Assembly (NCBI GenBank): GCA_040218415.1
Contig: JAVJRN010000049.1
Location: forward strand, 248,001 to 312,000
Length of the DNA stretch: 64,000 nt
Source: JAVJRN01 sp040218415
GTDB lineage: Bacteria > Bacteroidota > Bacteroidia > Cytophagales > Cyclobacteriaceae
Reading direction: 5' to 3'
Of this stretch, positions 60,230-64,000 are shown in pieces; within the stretch, counting starts at the first letter, position 1, and each line of letters begins with the position of its first letter. The notes under the pieces were generated by a model. The model was not told the origin of the DNA. It saw nothing but the letters and a program-made list of their open reading frames with translations, and made no database searches. The position numbers and the translations under genes are program-made.

Positions 60230-62827
60230 TCAAAATGAAAAATTATAAGTAATCCCAGGAACGATTCCTTTTATCACAGAAAAAACTTCAATATCGTTAG
60301 CCAAAGTCAAGTCTGCACTTTCTCTGAAAACATAGGAATAAGCATTTTTACGGGCATATACATTGTATAAAACAAAAGTCCAGTAATCATTAAGCTTTCG
60401 TAAGTCTCCTTTTTTGTTGTACTCTTTTCCTTTGATTCGAAGTGATAAGTCCAACCTATGATAAGCGGGTAGTCTACTTTGATTTCTGTTGACAAAATGA
60501 GGGATGAATTTACCGTCAATCTCATATTTTGCGATAGGTAAGGTTATTGGCCTGCCAGTTCCGTAATTAAAACTTGCGGACGCATTAATTCTCTCGCCTA
60601 ATTCAGCGATCAACACAGTGGATAAGAAATGAGTACGATCATGATCACTGGGGAAATATTCGCCATTATTTATTGACTCATTTTCGAACTGCCCTAGTAC
60701 TCGTTGTTCGCTTTTTGAAAGAGTATAACTAACCCAACCCAACAGCTTCCCAACATTACGTTTTAGAAAAAACTCCATGCCATAAGCACGGCCTTCACCG
60801 GTAAGTAGTTCGGTTTCTGGATTAGGGTTGAAAAGTAGGTCAGCACCGTTTTTATACGATACTGTATTATTGATTTGCTTGTAATAGCCTTCCACAAATA
60901 GCTCCCAATTATTGTTTATGGAATTTTTGTAGTAGCCCAAGCTTACTTGGTGCACGTTGGTGGGTTTAATATAACTATCGGATAGTTTCCATATATCCGT
61001 AGGCGATGGATTGATTGTGCTAGATATTAAATGCAGGTATTGGTAGTTGTGATTATAACTTGTTTTGATAGCGCTTAGGCTATTGATCCTGTAATTGATG
61101 CTTAATCTTGGTTCGAGTCCATGATAAAACTTTATTGTTTCACCTGTTCCATATCTCACCGTGTCGGTGATCGTATTATCAGATTTTGAAAGAGAAGGAT
61201 CGTATTGATACACTTCGCCTGAACCGATATTTTGAAAAAGGGATTGTCTAAAACCATAGCTTATTGAAAGCTTGTCTGTGAGTTGTGCATTATGATTAAG
61301 ATAAAAAGCTGATTCAATTCCATGTTCTGAATCCAATAATAAGGTGTCTGACGAGGTATCTGTATCAAAAGGAAAGCGATCTCCTGGTTTAAGTCGGTGC
61401 AATATGACCGAGCTACCAAATTCTATTTCATTGGTCGGGTTTATCGCGAATTGAAAGTCAGACTTTAGGTTATAATCGATAATTCTAGAGTTTCCTATGA
61501 AACTGGCCGCTTCTCTTGGCTGCTCTACTCGATATTGGTATGCACTGACAATCGCTGAAAAATTTGAGACAATTCTCGGAGCTAAAATGCGATTCCATCT
61601 TGCACTCATATTGGTATTTCCCCATCGAGTCACTGTTTCAAAAGCATCCTCATTTTGATCTCTACCATAATAGCCCGCGAGAAAGAAGGTATTTCTTTCA
61701 TCTTTTGTAAGGTTTACTTTTAAGTTGATATCACGGAAAGAATTGGAACCACTGGCCGCATTGGAGATTAAGCTTAAGCGGTTAAGTAGAGACTGTCTAC
61801 CCGATAAAATAAATGAACTTTTACCCTTTTTAATGGGGCCTTCAAGCACAGCTTTTGCCGAAATCAAACCAATGCCGCCAGTAAAATGATAATCTTGTTT
61901 ATCACCATTTCTTTGATGAACATTAATAACAGAGGAGGCTCTTCCCCCAAACTTGGGAGGCGTATATCCTTTGAAAATATCAATGCTATTGACAACCTCA
62001 GGATTGAACACAGAGATTAACCCATAAAAATGATTAGGGTTGTAAATGGGAGCTTCGTCCATTAAGATCAGATTTTGATCCACATTGCCACCTCTGATGT
62101 ATAGGCCATTAGCATCTTCACCAATGGTTTTAATTCCGGGCATCATTATGGCCGTTTGAATAACATCTTCTTCCCCTAGAAAATATGGAATTTGGCCTTT
62201 GTTTTTCAAATTCACGGAGTTGGTTCCTGTGATCATGGAAGACAAATTGAGATCAGCTGATCTGGAGGAAACGGTAATCTCATTCAGCTTCAAGCTTTCT
62301 TGCTGCAAGCTGAGATTTAAAACACTATTTTTATTAATGATGAACGTGTCAATCAGTGTTTTGTAGCCAATGAATGAAACCTTCAGAATAATCTCCCCGG
62401 GCTTAGTGTTAATCATGTAACCTCCATACTCGTTTGTCAGGGTGATATTTACAGCTTTGTTGGTTGACACACTTGCTCCTAATAAGTTTTCACCAGTTGA
62501 GAAATCGGTGATTTTTCCTCTTATGGAGACGAGATTTGATGCGGAACGCGGGCTTAGCGTTATCATGTTTCCTCTCTTCTTTATCTCTACCCTTGTTTGA
62601 TTTGTGATTGTGTCAAAAAGTTTGGTATAGTCATCAAGAGCAAAGTTGGAGGAGAGTATGATATCTTGATTTTTTATAAGATCAGGACTAAACGCTACCT
62701 GAAAACCATTTTTCTTGCAAAAATCAATAATGTCATACAACTTATAGCTACCAGCTGATAGGCTTTGACCTTTTATAGTAAGGCTTAAAAGCAAAATGAA
62801 TATAAGGCCTAATAATTTGTGAGCCAT
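60230..62827 (-). CDS. TonB-dependent receptor with STN and carboxypeptidase-regulatory-like domains
   Basis: An 865-residue outer-membrane receptor. Signal peptide 1-20; STN (secretin/TonB short N-terminal) domain about 25-92; carboxypeptidase-regulatory-like domain about 100-185 (VSIRGKITDFSTGENLLGA); plug about 200-310 (GLYIRGGNVDQNLILMDEA; PPKFGGRASSVINV); barrel to the C-terminus. The STN domain signals ligand binding to FecR, encoded upstream. With DUF4249 it makes a typical Bacteroidota signalling-uptake unit. Ligand unknown. Confidence 0.93.
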   Translation of the reverse strand: MAHKLLGLIFILLLSLTIKGQSLSAGSYKLYDIIDFCKKNGFQVAFSPDLIKNQDIILSSNFALDDYTKLFDTITNQTRVEIKKRGNMITLSPRSASNLVSIRGKITDFSTGENLLGASVSTNKAVNITLTNEYGGYMINTKPGEIILKVSFIGYKTLIDTFIINKNSVLNLSLQQESLKLNEITVSSRSADLNLSSMITGTNSVNLKNKGQIPYFLGEEDVIQTAIMMPGIKTIGEDANGLYIRGGNVDQNLILMDEAPIYNPNHFYGLISVFNPEVVNSIDIFKGYTPPKFGGRASSVINVHQRNGDKQDYHFTGGIGLISAKAVLEGPIKKGKSSFILSGRQSLLNRLSLISNAASGSNSFRDINLKVNLTKDERNTFFLAGYYGRDQNEDAFETVTRWGNTNMSARWNRILAPRIVSNFSAIVSAYQYRVEQPREAASFIGNSRIIDYNLKSDFQFAINPTNEIEFGSSVILHRLKPGDRFPFDTDTSSDTLLLDSEHGIESAFYLNHNAQLTDKLSISYGFRQSLFQNIGSGEVYQYDPSLSKSDNTITDTVRYGTGETIKFYHGLEPRLSINYRINSLSAIKTSYNHNYQYLHLISSTINPSPTDIWKLSDSYIKPTNVHQVSLGYYKNSINNNWELFVEGYYKQINNTVSYKNGADLLFNPNPETELLTGEGRAYGMEFFLKRNVGKLLGWVSYTLSKSEQRVLGQFENESINNGEYFPSDHDRTHFLSTVLIAELGERINASASFNYGTGRPITLPIAKYEIDGKFIPHFVNRNQSRLPAYHRLDLSLRIKGKEYNKKGDLRKLNDYWTFVLYNVYARKNAYSYVFRESADLTLANDIEVFSVIKGIVPGITYNFSF

Positions 62828-62969
62828 CTAGCCAATTAATGTTTTTTGAAAATTTTTGGCGAGAAAAATTTCTTAAAGATAGACTGTTAAGACGGCTTGT
62901 TTAACCTTATGGTGGAGAGAAAATTTGAATTATTAAATTTGACTGACCGATAGCTAATTTATCTACAAA

Positions 62970-63824
62970 TTACTGGCAACTTTTTCCAGAGATGGTAATT
63001 TTCTTACTGTTGATTTTTGCTTTTGCATTCAGAATAGTGCTTAAAACTTCAACAGTTTCGTTGAGATTTTGCTGTTTAAAAGTTGCAGAAACCCTACAAT
63101 TGGCTAAGGCTTTACTGTAGACTATTTTCGTATTGTAATGCTTATTCAAAACATCAATTACCTCGCTGAAAGCTACATTTTCGAAATCAAGGTCATTTGT
63201 TTTCCAAGCAATATCATTTTTACTTACTTGATTCAATACGAATTGGCTATTGATGATGGCGAGTGACTCTCCTTTTTGGAGCTTTACCTTATGCTGATCA
63301 TTGTAAACAGCAACTTGTCCATCAAATACATAAACTAAATCATCTGACTCATCCAGCGAAAAGGAAGTTCCTAATACTTCAACATTAAAGTCCTTGGATT
63401 CAACTTTGAACGATCCCCCAGTATGTTTAACGTCAAGAAATATCTTGCCTTTTTCCAAAGAGAGAATTCTATTTTCTTCAAAGTCAGTGCTGTATGAAAC
63501 TACTGTATTTCGATCTAAGAGCAAGTAACTGCCATCTGGTAATTTGTATTCTTGTTGGTTTTGTAAGGTTGAAAGCTGGCTTACTTCTGGTTTCTGGGTT
63601 TCAATAATAAATAGAGTACCAACAACTAATAGGGAAATCACTGCCGCAATTCTCAAAACAGCCTTGTATCCAAAGCTTGCTTTTTCCGCACTAATCCTAC
63701 GTTCTATGGCATTCCAGCTTTGCTCGGGTCTACCTGTGACGTTGGGATAATCCGTTATTTTTTCTAATTCATTTTTAGAATCAGTGTCAAAATTAAAAGA
63801 GTCATGATTTAGCCAGTCGCTCAT
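62970..63824 (-). CDS. FecR family anti-sigma/transmembrane sensor
   Basis: A 284-residue protein. The cytoplasmic N-terminus (1-55) would hold the sigma factor; one helix is at about 56-74 (VLRIAAVISLLVVGTLFII); the periplasmic FecR domain (about 85-190, QEYKLPDGSYLLLDRNTVVSY; GTSFSLDE) and a DUF4974-like end (about 210-280) follow. It relays the signal from the STN domain of the receptor encoded 142 bases downstream. The matching ECF sigma gene is expected to the right, outside the window. Confidence 0.92.
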   Translation of the reverse strand: MSDWLNHDSFNFDTDSKNELEKITDYPNVTGRPEQSWNAIERRISAEKASFGYKAVLRIAAVISLLVVGTLFIIETQKPEVSQLSTLQNQQEYKLPDGSYLLLDRNTVVSYSTDFEENRILSLEKGKIFLDVKHTGGSFKVESKDFNVEVLGTSFSLDESDDLVYVFDGQVAVYNDQHKVKLQKGESLAIINSQFVLNQVSKNDIAWKTNDLDFENVAFSEVIDVLNKHYNTKIVYSKALANCRVSATFKQQNLNETVEVLSTILNAKAKINSKKITISGKSCQ

Positions 63825-63905
63825 TAATTCTATTTTATGTTGAAATGCTGCTTAGAAGCTTCTATTCACTAGATACTCCGCCGAAACATTTCGAGTGTTT
63901 TCTTT

Positions 63906-63932
63906 AAGGCAAATAATTTTAGTGAAACCCCC
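63906..63932 (-). promoter_or_regulatory. GGGGGT-N14-TTGCCTT motif, copy B, upstream of fecR
   Basis: On the minus strand GGGGGT (63932-63927) and TTGCCTT (63912-63906), spacer 14 bases. It would start a transcript about 75 bases before the fecR ATG. The rest of the right end (63825-64000) holds no open frame of note. Confidence 0.5.
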
Positions 63933-64000
63933 AATGAAGGATAATATTTTATTCATTTTTAGTCGATAAAAAGAGTCTTAACTTTTGAAAGGCGATACCC

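Noticed and set aside
1..64000. Prophage, integrated element, IS element or toxin-antitoxin system
   Set aside because: No transposase, integrase, phage structural gene or antitoxin-like pair was found, and gene content and composition look uniform except for the 44-46.7 kb stretch.

Overview
The window reads as a chromosomal segment of a gliding-type marine or environmental Bacteroidota, most likely of the order Cytophagales. This placement is an inference from gene content: gldA, gldF, gldG and gldC, a type IX secretion sorting domain, TonB-dependent receptors with carboxypeptidase-regulatory-like domains, FecR with a DUF4974-like end, DUF4249, DUF3098, and promoters resembling TTTG-N19/20-TAnnTTTG. 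No rRNA, tRNA, CRISPR array, phage or transposase gene was seen. Most of the sequence is ordinary core genome. The accessory-looking stretches are 43.9-46.7 kb and the right end.

Layout, left to right. 1-3.9 kb: end of a flavin reductase-like gene, a UDP-sugar-type epimerase, cysH and a carotenoid-type FAD oxidoreductase. 4.0-7.5 kb: a run of 6-pyruvoyl-tetrahydropterin synthase, GTP cyclohydrolase I and an SDR lacking its catalytic Tyr, which together look like a tetrahydrobiopterin-type pathway; then two small unknown genes and the ligase-associated exonuclease. 7.6-18.3 kb: membrane pyrophosphatase, a phosphodiesterase lipoprotein, and the other three ligase-associated repair genes (ATP-dependent ligase, DEXH helicase, PdeM phosphoesterase), interleaved with DoxX and DUF2147 genes. 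18.4-24.6 kb: a sigma factor with a membrane partner, then ftsX, DUF3098, uppP, truB, ribF, an M48 lipoprotein and gldC.

24.7-36.4 kb: a large TonB-dependent receptor, a K+ channel with a C-terminal zinc ribbon, a fasciclin lipoprotein, a TonB protein, a secreted BNR-repeat protein, ArsC-like, a quinone oxidoreductase and an LpxR-like outer-membrane protein. 36.4-39.6 kb: bioF-bioD-bioA. 39.8-43.9 kb: gldA-gldF-gldG and a DUF4340 gene, closed by a strong terminator. 43.9-46.7 kb: a 21-bp tandem repeat that may encode a lysine-rich heptad protein, a candidate small RNA on the minus strand, a lytic transglycosylase, and a perfect 16-bp-arm palindrome. 46.7-53.1 kb: a fructan/sucrose-type set (GH32, MscS channel, MFS sugar porter, TonB-dependent receptor). 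53.1-59.2 kb: a secreted vanadium-haloperoxidase-family protein with a type IX sorting domain, a TPR-kinase-receiver-AraC hybrid regulator and a HAD phosphatase. 59.2-64 kb, minus strand: FecR, a TonB-dependent receptor, DUF4249 and a 54-residue protein. Two copies of GGGGGT-N14-TTGCCTT precede fecR and the 54-residue gene.

The observations most worth following are the codon-level pattern of the 21-bp repeat, the paired promoter-like motif at the right end, the candidate small RNA near 44.7 kb, and the BH4-type gene run with its odd reductase. Starts were chosen from sequence alone, since Bacteroidota rarely show Shine-Dalgarno sites, so several are tentative.
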